The notes: generated from the sequence alone by a model not told the origin. Shown: positions 1 through 7,213, counted from the first letter of the stretch. The stretch is 11,826 bases of DNA from an uncultured Sphingobacteriales bacterium (GCA_946479435.1 CAMLFX010000093.1:1-11826); one strand, 5' to 3'. Numbers and translations are program-made.

Positions 1-1444
1 CGAATTTGCCGTCATCGCCCGATATAAGGCCCATTGCCACGCCACTTACGTGCTTAGGCATTGGTACGCCGGCATCCATCAGTGCAAGAGAACCCGCACA
101 AACAGTAGCCATTGAAGAAGAACCGTTCGACTCAAGGATATCAGAAACCACACGTACCGTGTACGGGTAGTCTTCTTTAGGCATCATTTTGCGCAGTGAA
201 CGCATAGCCAGGTTACCATGGCCTACTTCACGACGGCCGGGGCCGCGCATTGGCTTCACTTCGCCTGTAGAGAACGGAGGGAAGTTGTAGTGCAATATGA
301 ATTTTACATAATCGGACGTAGCAGCTGTTTCTATCAGCAGTTCGCTTTCCGATGTACCTAACGTAACTGTGGTTAGCGATTGTGTTTCGCCACGGGTGAA
401 TAGTGCAGAGCCGTGCGGTGAAGGCAGGATGTCTATTTCCATAGTAAGGGGGCGTACCTGATCCAGCTGGCGGCCGTCTAAACGTACACGGTCGTTCAGC
501 ATCATATCGCGTATCACCTTCTTCTCTACATCGTGGAAGTAAGTTTTGATAAGCGCTACATCTTCAGGTTGCAGCTGGTCGCCTTCACCTATCATTGCAG
601 CATACTCATCGTATATTTTGTTCAGCGCTTCGCGGCGCTCGTGTTTGGCAAGGCCGGCTTTAGCTACCTGGTACATCCTGTCGGCACCAAAATCGCGGAT
701 CTTAGCTTCCAGTTCAGGATTGTTGTAAGGCAGTTTGTATTCGCGTTTGCCGGTAACGCCTTTTTTATCGCGCAGTTCTTTTTGCGCTTGTATTTGCGTA
801 CGGATGGCAGCGTGTGCTATTTCAATTGCCTTGATAACATCAGCTTCCTGGCATTCGCTCGATTCGCCTTCCACCATCATGATGTTCTTTTCGGTAGCGG
901 CGATGATAAAGTCCATATCCGCATCTTTCAGTTCGGTGCGGTTAGGGTTTACTTTAAATTGACCGTTTATGCGGGCAACACGTGTTTCGGAAATGATCTC
1001 CTGTATAGGCACATCAGATACTGCAAGCGCAGCAGATGCAGCCAGGCAAGCCAGCGCATCGGGCATTACTTCAGGATCAGAAGATATCATAGTAACCAAA
1101 ACCTGTACCTCGCAGAAATAATCATCCGGGAATAAAGGGCGCAAAGCGCGGTCGATAAGACGGGATATCAATATTTCGTAGTCGCTCAGGCGGCCTTCAC
1201 GTTTGAAGAAAGAACCTGGTATGCGGCCGGCAGAGGCGAATTTCTCCTGGTAATCAACAGTAAGCGGGAAGAAAGATTGTCCGGGTTTAGGTTCGGAGTT
1301 GGCAACAACCGTAGCCAGAAGCATACAGTTGCCCAGGCGTACCACGGCGGCACCATCGGCCTGGCGGGCAAGTTTACCCGTTTCTATGCTCACTTCACGT
1401 CCGTCATCCAGTTTGAAGGAAACGGAGATGGGATTAGGAATCAT
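1..1444 (-). CDS. pnp: Polyribonucleotide nucleotidyltransferase (PNPase), partial, 3' end outside window
   Basis: PNPase degrades RNA 3' to 5' by phosphorolysis, releasing nucleoside diphosphates, and acts in cytoplasmic mRNA decay. Reading from an ATG at 1444 (MIPNPISVSFKLDDGREV) gives about 481 open codons that run off the window; family members are near 700 residues, so the end of the second RNase PH core and the KH and S1 RNA-binding domains are missing. The first RNase PH domain shows FFKREGR and RLIDRALRPLFP, followed by a helical linker. The second PH domain carries LFTRGETQ and the phosphate-binding GSSSM motif (Ser 442-444). The catalytic aspartates of the second core should lie just beyond the window edge. 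It follows rpsO on the same strand, the classic rpsO-pnp order. Only 21 bases separate the ATG from the T-run of the upstream hairpin, so pnp probably depends on read-through from the rpsO promoter or on a promoter inside rpsO. No frameshift seen. Confidence 0.97.
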   Translation of the reverse strand, partial: MIPNPISVSFKLDDGREVSIETGKLARQADGAAVVRLGNCMLLATVVANSEPKPGQSFFPLTVDYQEKFASAGRIPGSFFKREGRLSDYEILISRLIDRALRPLFPDDYFCEVQVLVTMISSDPEVMPDALACLAASAALAVSDVPIQEIISETRVARINGQFKVNPNRTELKDADMDFIIAATEKNIMMVEGESSECQEADVIKAIEIAHAAIRTQIQAQKELRDKKGVTGKREYKLPYNNPELEAKIRDFGADRMYQVAKAGLAKHERREALNKIYDEYAAMIGEGDQLQPEDVALIKTYFHDVEKKVIRDMMLNDRVRLDGRQLDQVRPLTMEIDILPSPHGSALFTRGETQSLTTVTLGTSESELLIETAATSDYVKFILHYNFPPFSTGEVKPMRGPGRREVGHGNLAMRSLRKMMPKEDYPYTVRVVSDILESNGSSSMATVCAGSLALMDAGVPMPKHVSGVAMGLISGDDGKF

Positions 1445-1465
1445 AAGATAAAATTAAATACGTTT

Positions 1466-1501
1466 AAAAAAAACTATTCCCAACCGTTGGGTTGGGAATA
1501 G
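1466..1501 (-). terminator. Strong hairpin plus T-run between rpsO and pnp (terminator or attenuator)
   Basis: A perfect 12-bp stem (CTATTCCCAACC at 1474-1485 pairing with 1490-1501) closes a four-base loop. Read on the minus strand it is followed by eight Ts (1473-1466), the form of an intrinsic terminator. It starts 16 bases after the rpsO stop and ends 21 bases before the pnp ATG. It should therefore end most rpsO transcripts and let only part of transcription enter pnp. The hairpin would also sit at the 5' end of any pnp mRNA processed there. Confidence 0.9.
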
Positions 1502-1517
1502 CTAATGAATTGCATAC

Positions 1518-1790
1518 TTATTTACGGATACCCAGCTTTTCAATAAGCGAGCGGTAAGACGTAAGGTTGGTACGGGTAAGATATTGCAACAGGCGTTTAC
1601 GACGACCTACCATTGCCATCAGGCCACGTTGGCTTGAGAAATCTTTTTTATTAGTTTTAAGATGCTGAGAGATGTGGTTGATACGCTCTGTCAGCAATGC
1701 AACTTGTCCTTCGATAGAACCGGTGTTATTTTCAGTTTCACCGTGAGTTTTAAAAATATTAGCTTTTTTTTCAGCAGTTAATTGAGCCAT
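1518..1790 (-). CDS. rpsO: 30S ribosomal protein S15
   Basis: S15 is a primary 16S rRNA-binding protein that organises the central domain of the 30S subunit and contributes to an intersubunit bridge. The 90-residue product has the usual length for the family (about 89). It shows the expected helical pattern, with a GSIEGQVALLTERI segment, the conserved HLKTNKKDFSSQRGL region and the RRKRLLQYL motif that contacts rRNA, and it ends in an ITPRO-like basic tail LIEKLGIRK. The ATG at 1790 is preceded by an A-rich stretch and no Shine-Dalgarno. A TATCTTTG box lies about 40 bases upstream. pnp follows on the same strand beyond a hairpin. In E. coli S15 represses its own translation through its leader; whether this leader does so cannot be told from sequence alone. 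Confidence 0.97.
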   Translation of the reverse strand: MAQLTAEKKANIFKTHGETENNTGSIEGQVALLTERINHISQHLKTNKKDFSSQRGLMAMVGRRKRLLQYLTRTNLTSYRSLIEKLGIRK

Positions 1791-1829
1791 TTTGCTTCAA
1801 ATTTTGTTATTCGACACTTTTTCAGTTTG

Positions 1830-1837
1830 CAAAGATA
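1830..1837 (-). promoter_or_regulatory. Promoter -7 box of rpsO (TATCTTTG)
   Basis: Read on the minus strand, 1837-1830 is TATCTTTG, a perfect match to the Bacteroidota -7 consensus TAnnTTTG. Transcription would begin near 1825, giving a leader of about 35 bases before the rpsO ATG. No clear TTTG -33 element is seen at the expected distance. The rest of the 240-base gap to argS (about 1840-2015) is AT-rich, and I see no ORF or strong hairpin in it. Confidence 0.7.
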
Positions 1838-2018
1838 GGGAAAAGTATTTATTTGATGTGAAATTTTTAAGAAATCCCGCCTAATTGTTATATAGTAACT
1901 GATAATTTTTATCCATCAAGCCTGAATTATATGCTTTTTATAAATATATAGGATAGGCCATCAACAGGCAATCACACTTCATCTAAGCTAAAGCATTCAC
2001 CATAATGGCTGCAATTGT

Positions 2019-2026
2019 TACTTTTG
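2019..2026 (+). promoter_or_regulatory. Putative -7 box of argS abutting the start codon (TACTTTTG)
   Basis: TACTTTTG matches the Bacteroidota -7 consensus TAnnTTTG and ends four bases before the argS ATG at 2031. With the usual distance, transcription would start at or very near the A of the start codon, implying a leaderless or almost leaderless mRNA. No convincing -33 element is visible near 1995-2000, so the call rests on the -7 match and its position. Confidence 0.5.
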
Positions 2027-2030
2027 CGGC

Positions 2031-3830
2031 ATGACGATCGCCTCGCAGATAAAAGCTGCCGCTGAAGATGCCCTGAAGCACCTGTATCCCGATGTGGAGA
2101 TACCTGCTTCATCTATTTCCGTAAACCAAACGAAACCCGAGTTTACCGGTGATTATACGCTTGTGCTGTTTCCCTTCGTAAAGCTATTGCGACAAAAGCC
2201 GGATGTACTCGGTAACCAGCTGGGCGAATACCTGGTAGCAAAATGCAGCCTGTTTTCAGGTTATGATATAGTAAGTGGTTTCCTGAACCTGACCATAAAA
2301 GACACTTATTGGCTGAATTTTTTGCAGAATCATTTTAACGATGCGCAATTTGGTGAAAAGCCAAAGCAGGATAAACGCGTGATGATAGAATACTCATCGC
2401 CTAACACCAATAAGCCATTACACTTTGGGCACATGCGCAATATCTTTTTGGGCTTTGCCATGTCGAACGTAATGAAGGCTAACGGCTACCAAGTCATTAA
2501 AGCTAATCTTATCAACGACCGTGGCATACACATTTGCAAATCGATGATAGCCTGGCAGCGATACGGTAATGGTGCTACACCTGAAAGTACGGGTGAAAAA
2601 GGCGACCACCTGGTGGGCGATTATTATGTGAAATTCAATGATGCTTATAAAGCCGAAGTAAAAGAACTGGTAGCTGCGGGTAAGGAAGAAGCTATTGCAG
2701 AAAAAGAAGCGCCTATTATGAAAGAAGCGCAGGAAATGCTGCGTAAATGGGAAGCCGGTGATGAAGAAGTGTATGGCCTTTGGCAAAAGATGAATGGCTG
2801 GGTGTATGAAGGTTTTAAAGACAGCTACCAGATGCTGGGTGTTGACTTTGATAAGATGTACTATGAAAGTGATACTTACCTTTTAGGTAAAGCAATAGTA
2901 GAAGAGGGGTTGCAAAAAGGCGTATTGTTTAAAAAAGAAGATGGTTCTGTTTGGATAGACCTTACTGAAGATGGCCTGGACCAAAAATTATTGCTGCGTG
3001 GCGATGGTACATCGGTGTACATGACGCAAGACCTGGGTACTGCCAAGTTGAAGTATAATGATTTCAACCTCGACCAATCGGTATATGTAATTGCTGATGA
3101 GCAGAACTACCATATGCAGGTGCTGAAACTCATTTTGAAAAAACTGGGTGAGCCTTGTGCTGATGGCATATATCACCTATCGTACGGTATGGTGGAACTG
3201 CCAACGGGTAAAATGAAGAGCCGTGAAGGTACAGTAGTGGATGCCGATGATATGATGAATGAAATGGTAACACTGGCCCAACAGCAAACAGAAGAAGCAG
3301 GCAAGACAGAAGGGTTTAGTACGGAAGAATTAGCAAAGCTATACAACATGATAGGTATGGGTGCGCTAAAGTTTTACCTGCTGCGTGTTGACCCTAAGAA
3401 GCGAATGATCTTCGACCCGAAAGAGTCGATAGACCTGCATGGTTTTACAGCAACGTTCATACAGTACGCGCATGCACGTATCTGTTCTATACTGCGTAAA
3501 GAAAATATGCCTTTGCTACCTGACAGCACAAAATTCCAGTCGCTGGTTTTGACGGAAGGCATAACACCTGCTGAAAAGAAACTGGCTGTATCACTAGAGC
3601 AATTCCCAACCATACTGGAGAATGCAGCAATAGAGTTCAATCCTTCTTTGTTGTGTAATTATTCATTCCAGTTAGCGCAACAGTTCAACTCGTTTTACGA
3701 TGAGCACAGCATATCGAAAGCGGAGAACGAGGAGAAGAAACAATTACGTTTGATGCTCATCATTATGACCGCACAAGTACTGCGGCATGCAATGAAACTA
3801 ATGGGTATCAACCTGCCGGAGAAAATGTAA
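2031..3830 (+). CDS. argS: Arginine--tRNA ligase
   Basis: This class I aminoacyl-tRNA synthetase attaches arginine to tRNA-Arg using ATP, in the cytoplasm. The 599-residue product has family-typical length. The N-terminal region (about 1-110) fits the additional tRNA-binding domain of ArgRS. The catalytic Rossmann fold begins at IEYSSPNTNKPLHFGHMRN, whose HFGH (131-134) is the HIGH signature. The second signature is KMKSR (394-398), preceded by YGMVELPTG. From about residue 470, YAHARICSILRK opens the all-helical DALR-type anticodon-binding domain, which continues to the C-terminus. The start is the first ATG after a TACTTTTG box, with no Shine-Dalgarno. It appears monocistronic: the gene to the left is divergent (rpsO), and an intrinsic terminator lies 24 bases beyond the stop. 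All signature residues needed for activity look intact. Confidence 0.97.
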   Translation: MTIASQIKAAAEDALKHLYPDVEIPASSISVNQTKPEFTGDYTLVLFPFVKLLRQKPDVLGNQLGEYLVAKCSLFSGYDIVSGFLNLTIKDTYWLNFLQNHFNDAQFGEKPKQDKRVMIEYSSPNTNKPLHFGHMRNIFLGFAMSNVMKANGYQVIKANLINDRGIHICKSMIAWQRYGNGATPESTGEKGDHLVGDYYVKFNDAYKAEVKELVAAGKEEAIAEKEAPIMKEAQEMLRKWEAGDEEVYGLWQKMNGWVYEGFKDSYQMLGVDFDKMYYESDTYLLGKAIVEEGLQKGVLFKKEDGSVWIDLTEDGLDQKLLLRGDGTSVYMTQDLGTAKLKYNDFNLDQSVYVIADEQNYHMQVLKLILKKLGEPCADGIYHLSYGMVELPTGKMKSREGTVVDADDMMNEMVTLAQQQTEEAGKTEGFSTEELAKLYNMIGMGALKFYLLRVDPKKRMIFDPKESIDLHGFTATFIQYAHARICSILRKENMPLLPDSTKFQSLVLTEGITPAEKKLAVSLEQFPTILENAAIEFNPSLLCNYSFQLAQQFNSFYDEHSISKAENEEKKQLRLMLIIMTAQVLRHAMKLMGINLPEKM

Positions 3831-3853
3831 ACAGATAAAATGAAAAATATAGA

Positions 3854-3882
3854 ATGGCTGCACTTGTTGCGGCCATTTTTTT
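3854..3882 (+). terminator. Intrinsic terminator of argS
   Basis: An 8-bp stem (ATGGCTGC at 3854-3861 with 3869-3876, one G-U pair) with a seven-base loop runs into seven Ts (3876-3882). The T-run overlaps the last codon of the convergent permease gene, whose TAA stop is at 3883-3881. On the minus strand the sequence after the hairpin is only moderately T-rich, so efficient termination in that direction is uncertain. Confidence 0.85.
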
Positions 3883-5110
3883 AGCTGGCTTTTAGCTCTA
3901 CCTGTGCGTTGCGTGCCTTCACTGCCGGGTACCAGGCTGCAAGCAAACCCACAATAGTGAGCGTAGCAATAATAACCAGGCAATCGCCAGGCTGAACATG
4001 CACGGGATATGATTCGATAATAAACGAACCTTGCAGCCTTACCATGCCGTAGCGTTGTTGCAGTAAACAAAGTATTACGCCCGCTGCTAACCCGACCATA
4101 CCGCCGGTAAACGACCATAAGACTCCTTCTGTAAGAAAAATATTGCGTATGGTATTTTTTTGAGCGCCCATAGCCCGCAATATGCCCATGTCTTTTTGTT
4201 TTTCAAGTACAAGTAACGACAGTGCACCTACCATGTTGAACGATGCGATCAGCATTACCAAAAGCAGTATGGCAAATACGGCCCATTTCTCCGTACGCAT
4301 TACCATATACAGGGTTTTATTTTGCTCGTAGCGGGTGGCAACATGAAATGAGGTGCCTAGTTTCTTTTGTAGTAATTCTTTTATATCACCGTCATCGGCA
4401 TTTTTAGCAAGCTTCAGCTCTACCGATGAATATTTGCCCTGGGCCTGCAAGAGTTTTTGTGCTAATGGTAAAGCTGCAAGAATGTATTTACTGTCAAACT
4501 CATCTTGTACGCGAAAAATACCATCAGGCTTTAGCTCCAGCATCTGGAATGCAGATTCAGGACTAAGCGTAAGATTGGATGATTCGGAATTAGGATAATA
4601 TAAACGAAGTGTGTTGAATACATTGTTCACATCCAGCGCCATATCGTTGGCTATCTGCAGGCCTACCAGGGCGGTAGGCGGGTATGTAGAAACGGAATCG
4701 CGCCCTTCAATAATGTATGGCCGCACTTCGTTTACAGTAAAGAAACTACTGTCAATGCCTTTTATCGTGGCAACTTTTTGCTCATCGTTGCTATTAAGCA
4801 AAACATTATCTTCTATAGAATAGGTAACAGCACTAATGCCTTTTACCGAACGGATATCTTTAAGTTGTGTATCGTTGAGATCGAAAAACTTACCCCTTGC
4901 CGCCGTTATTTTTATTTCAGGGTAAAAAGCCTTGTAAAGATCGGACACCAGCACCTCGAAGCCATTAACCACTGAAAACAGCACTATCATAGCGCAACTG
5001 GCTACACCAATGGCCACCATGCTGATACGCGAAAGTATAGGCACGGCATTGCCCGAGCGCTTGCCGCGCAGGTAACGGAATGCCAGTTGCCATACAAGCG
5101 TACGGTTCAT
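3881..5110 (-). CDS. ABC transporter permease, LolC/LolE (FtsX-like) family
   Basis: This is an inner-membrane subunit of an MacB/LolCE-type ABC system, the family that extracts lipoproteins from the inner membrane or couples ATP hydrolysis to periplasmic movements. The 409-residue protein has the family layout: a cytoplasmic N-terminus, a first membrane helix near 29-50, a large periplasmic domain (about 51-275), then three helices near 276-301, 326-352 and 374-397. The cytoplasmic motif EKQKDMGILRAMGA (303-316), which contacts the ATPase, is the LolC/LolE hallmark. No ATPase gene (LolD) is visible in the window, so its partner is encoded elsewhere. Its ATG overlaps the rbfA stop as TAATG, implying translational coupling. 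It ends against the argS terminator. A lipoprotein-release role is inferred from family resemblance; an FtsX-like permease of other function is possible. Confidence 0.88.
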   Translation of the reverse strand: MNRTLVWQLAFRYLRGKRSGNAVPILSRISMVAIGVASCAMIVLFSVVNGFEVLVSDLYKAFYPEIKITAARGKFFDLNDTQLKDIRSVKGISAVTYSIEDNVLLNSNDEQKVATIKGIDSSFFTVNEVRPYIIEGRDSVSTYPPTALVGLQIANDMALDVNNVFNTLRLYYPNSESSNLTLSPESAFQMLELKPDGIFRVQDEFDSKYILAALPLAQKLLQAQGKYSSVELKLAKNADDGDIKELLQKKLGTSFHVATRYEQNKTLYMVMRTEKWAVFAILLLVMLIASFNMVGALSLLVLEKQKDMGILRAMGAQKNTIRNIFLTEGVLWSFTGGMVGLAAGVILCLLQQRYGMVRLQGSFIIESYPVHVQPGDCLVIIATLTIVGLLAAWYPAVKARNAQVELKAS

Positions 5111-5496
5111 TATTTTTTGCTGACCTTGTTTTTAAGATCTTCGTCGTCCTTCTTTATCTGCCTGAAGAGCTCTTCCATCTTAAATACATAGTCCAGCGTA
5201 TCATCGGGAAAGAAATGCAGTTCAGGTACACGGCGCAGCTGGTTACGTACACGCTTGCCCAGTTCATTACGTAGTTCTGGGGTACGTTCCTTTATGTCGT
5301 GCATCAGTTTATCTGCGTCTTTTACCTGGAAAAGGCTGAGATATATTCTCGCTTCTAAAAGGTCGGGGGTTACCATTACTTTCGATATAGATACCATACC
5401 GCCATCTATTACATTCAGTCCTTCGCGCTGAAAAACTTCACTCAATTCTTCCATCACTAACTGGCCCACTTGCTTTTGCCGTTTGCTTTCTTCCAT
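5110..5496 (-). CDS. rbfA: 30S ribosome-binding factor RbfA
   Basis: RbfA binds immature 30S subunits and assists late 16S rRNA 5'-end maturation, and is important in the cold. The 128-residue product has normal length and a type II KH-like fold. Visible signatures are the N-terminal ESKRQKQVGQLVMEELSEV helix, the strand pattern VSISKVMVTPDLLEARIYLS, and the C-terminal segment RNQLRRVPELHFFPDDTLDY, equivalent to the family's conserved LR-x-P-x-L-x-F-x-x-D motif. A short charged tail (DDEDLKNKVSKK) follows. The ATG at 5496 is the first in frame. The stop TAA shares one base with the ATG of the downstream permease gene, so the two form an operon. A promoter-like TAACTTTA box lies about 25 bases upstream. 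Confidence 0.95.
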   Translation of the reverse strand: MEESKRQKQVGQLVMEELSEVFQREGLNVIDGGMVSISKVMVTPDLLEARIYLSLFQVKDADKLMHDIKERTPELRNELGKRVRNQLRRVPELHFFPDDTLDYVFKMEELFRQIKKDDEDLKNKVSKK

Positions 5497-5518
5497 GTTT
5501 TCTAAAGTTTTGCCACGG

Positions 5519-5547
5519 TAAAGTTAAAAGAAAGGTGGTGATAACAA
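5519..5547 (-). promoter_or_regulatory. Putative promoter of rbfA-permease operon
   Basis: On the minus strand, TTG (5547-5545) and TAACTTTA (5526-5519) are separated by 18 bases. The second box differs from TAnnTTTG only in its last base, and the spacing is one base short of the usual 19-21. The predicted leader would be about 20 bases. The -33 part lies between this gene and the divergent lipoprotein gene, so the two promoters share about 90 bases. Confidence 0.45.
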
Positions 5548-5562
5548 TTGCGTAATTCTATG

Positions 5563-5570
5563 TAATTTCG
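5563..5570 (+). promoter_or_regulatory. Weak -7-like box upstream of the CPPC lipoprotein gene
   Basis: TAATTTCG differs from TAnnTTTG at one position and lies 20 bases before the ATG at 5591, a plausible distance. No -33 element is found at normal spacing; the nearest TTG (5548-5550) is only 12 bases away. This is a weak call. Confidence 0.3.
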
Positions 5571-5590
5571 TCGGCTCAACGTTTATATAA

Positions 5591-6460
5591 ATGAAAAAGG
5601 GTTTATTATATGCAAGCCTGGCATGTGTGTTAGGGTTAGGGGCTTGCGAAGAAAAAGGTCCTGCTATTGATTTTGGTGGCGGGCCTGTTGCTACGGATAC
5701 TACTTATGTGGCAACTGTAGAAGCGCCACAACAGCGTACCGTAGTGGTAGAAGAGTTTACGGGTGCAAGCTGCCCTCCGTGCCCGCCTGCAAGAGAAAAG
5801 CTCAATACAATAGCAAGTGATAATCCCGGCAGAGTATTCCCTATAGAGATCCATATTAAAAACTACCCCCAGAGCTCACCAGCTAAAGGGCATAAGTACG
5901 ATTTGCGTACCGATGATGGTACCGATATAGGTGCCACTATCTACCAGGGCATACGTAGTATGCCTTCTGCAGGTATAGCACGCATACCCGTAAGCGGCCA
6001 GATATTGCTGGATGATGGTTTATGGGCGGGTACTATTGACAATGCGCTGAATGCCGCTACACCGGTAAACCTGACGGTAACCAGCGAATATGATGCAACC
6101 GCCCGTGTTGCAACCATACACGTTAAAGTTGCATATACTGCAGCCGTGAACGCTAAACAGTACCTGACACTTGCCGTAATAGAAGATAGTATAACAGATG
6201 TGCAGGAATATGCTACACGCTACGACGATAACTATGTTTTCCATCATACCCTGCGCGATATTGTAACACCAATAGCCGGTACTGAGATATTAGCTGATAT
6301 TGCCAGTAAAGAACCAGGACGTGTGTACGAGCGTACATTTATTTATAATGTAGATGCTGCATGGAATGAAAAGAATTGTGCTGTAGTGGCCTTTGTGCAT
6401 AATAACGATGCGAACAGCAAAGAAATATTGCAAGGTGCTGAAACCAAGATACAAGAGTAA
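5591..6460 (+). CDS. Lipoprotein with Omp28-like, thioredoxin-fold CPPC domain
   Basis: The 289-residue protein starts with a lipoprotein signal (MKKGLLYASLACVLGLGAC; lipobox LGAC, acylated Cys19) followed by Glu-Glu-Lys, so it should be anchored in the outer membrane, possibly exposed at the surface. The core from about residue 49 resembles the Omp28 family of Bacteroidota: EEFTGASCPPCPPAREKL contains a CPPC pair (61-64) placed as in thioredoxin folds, and SMPSAG (123-128) fits the cis-proline loop facing it. The remainder (about 145-289) looks like a beta-rich domain. The protein may act as a periplasmic or surface thiol oxidoreductase, or may only use the fold for binding; neither is established. 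It is monocistronic: divergent from rbfA, closed by a terminator, and followed by lspA, which makes the enzyme needed for its own maturation. Confidence 0.8.
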   Translation: MKKGLLYASLACVLGLGACEEKGPAIDFGGGPVATDTTYVATVEAPQQRTVVVEEFTGASCPPCPPAREKLNTIASDNPGRVFPIEIHIKNYPQSSPAKGHKYDLRTDDGTDIGATIYQGIRSMPSAGIARIPVSGQILLDDGLWAGTIDNALNAATPVNLTVTSEYDATARVATIHVKVAYTAAVNAKQYLTLAVIEDSITDVQEYATRYDDNYVFHHTLRDIVTPIAGTEILADIASKEPGRVYERTFIYNVDAAWNEKNCAVVAFVHNNDANSKEILQGAETKIQE

Positions 6461-6482
6461 ATATTGTATTTAAAAAATATGC

Positions 6483-6508
6483 AAAAGGTGGCTTATGCCA
6501 CCTTTTTT
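6483..6508 (+). terminator. Intrinsic terminator after the CPPC lipoprotein gene
   Basis: A perfect 10-bp stem (AAAAGGTGGC at 6483-6492 with 6497-6506) and a TTAT loop are followed by Ts through 6508. It lies 22 bases after the stop codon and separates this gene from the lspA promoter. Confidence 0.92.
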
Positions 6509-6524
6509 GTTGCACACAAGCATG

Positions 6525-6532
6525 TATCTTTG
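6525..6532 (+). promoter_or_regulatory. Promoter -7 box of lspA-zapA (TATCTTTG)
   Basis: TATCTTTG is a perfect TAnnTTTG match lying just after the preceding terminator. Initiation near 6537 would give a leader of about 20 bases to the GTG at 6557. This supports the GTG start and excludes the in-frame TTG codons at 6464 and 6530, which would lie before or inside the promoter. No -33 box at standard spacing is clear. Confidence 0.7.
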
Positions 6533-6556
6533 GCGCTAATCAGCAAGAAAAAAGAA

Positions 6557-7213
6557 GTGAAATACCGCAATGCCATTTTTATTGTCTTAGCAGTAATTAT
6601 ACTGGATCAGCTAGTAAAGGTCTATATTAAAACACATTTCTATTATGGCGAAGAAGTAAATGTACTGGGCAACTGGTTCAGGTTGCATTTTATAGAAAAT
6701 GAAGGTATGGCCTTTGGTATGAAGCTAGGCGATGCAGATATGGGCAAGCTGGTGTTAACATTATTCAGGCTGGTAGCTGTAACATTTGGTTTCTTTCTGC
6801 TGAAACGCATAGTGAATAAAAGGTATAGTAAGGGTGCAATTATATGTGGCGCATTAATACTAGCAGGCGCTCTTGGCAACCTGATAGACAGTATATTTTA
6901 CGGAATGATATTCAGTGAAAGCACTTTTCATATAGCGCAATTCGTTCCTTTCGGGCAGGGTTATGGTAAATTGTTTCATGGCCGTGTGGTAGATATGTTG
7001 TATTTCCCGTTGATAGATACACATTGGCCGGCCTGGATACCCGGCCTTGGGGGCAGGGAACTGGTCTTTTTTGAGCCGGTATTCAATATTGCCGATGCGG
7101 CAATATCTGTAGGTGTACTGGTGCTGGTATTCTTCCAGAAAAAACTGTTGCAAAAGCAAATACAGCCTGTACAACAGCCAACTAACAGTGATAATGTATG
7201 GCAGAAGAATTAA
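6557..7213 (+). CDS. lspA: Lipoprotein signal peptidase (signal peptidase II)
   Basis: LspA is an inner-membrane aspartyl protease that removes the signal peptide from diacylated prolipoproteins. Starting at GTG 6557 the product has 218 residues, longer than proteobacterial LspA (about 165) because of insertions common in Bacteroidota homologues. Conserved boxes in order are LDQLVK (16-21) in the first helix, ENEGMAFG (47-54), GALGNLID (104-111), GRVVDMLYF (142-150) and FNIADAAI (176-183); Asp146 and Asp180 are the expected catalytic pair. Four membrane helices are apparent. The GTG start is chosen because it directly follows an A-rich stretch, sits about 20 bases from the predicted transcript start, and places KYRNAIFIV immediately before the first helix. 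Longer in-frame extensions read through the terminator and promoter. Its last 16 bases overlap zapA, so the two are probably translated from one transcript. Confidence 0.93.
   Translation: MKYRNAIFIVLAVIILDQLVKVYIKTHFYYGEEVNVLGNWFRLHFIENEGMAFGMKLGDADMGKLVLTLFRLVAVTFGFFLLKRIVNKRYSKGAIICGALILAGALGNLIDSIFYGMIFSESTFHIAQFVPFGQGYGKLFHGRVVDMLYFPLIDTHWPAWIPGLGGRELVFFEPVFNIADAAISVGVLVLVFFQKKLLQKQIQPVQQPTNSDNVWQKN

Noticed and set aside
533..1135. Plus-strand 200-codon open frame opposite pnp
   Set aside because: It lies fully antisense to a strongly conserved PNPase frame and its composition (many Phe, His, Tyr, Cys) has no family resemblance; it is a shadow of pnp.
1840..2015. Possible small RNA or riboswitch in the rpsO-argS gap
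   Set aside because: The stretch is AT-rich with no stable hairpin, T-run terminator or promoter pair that would define an RNA gene.
3798..4118. Minus-strand open frame across the argS/permease junction
   Set aside because: It overlaps the permease gene in another frame, crosses the terminator hairpin, and resembles no known protein.
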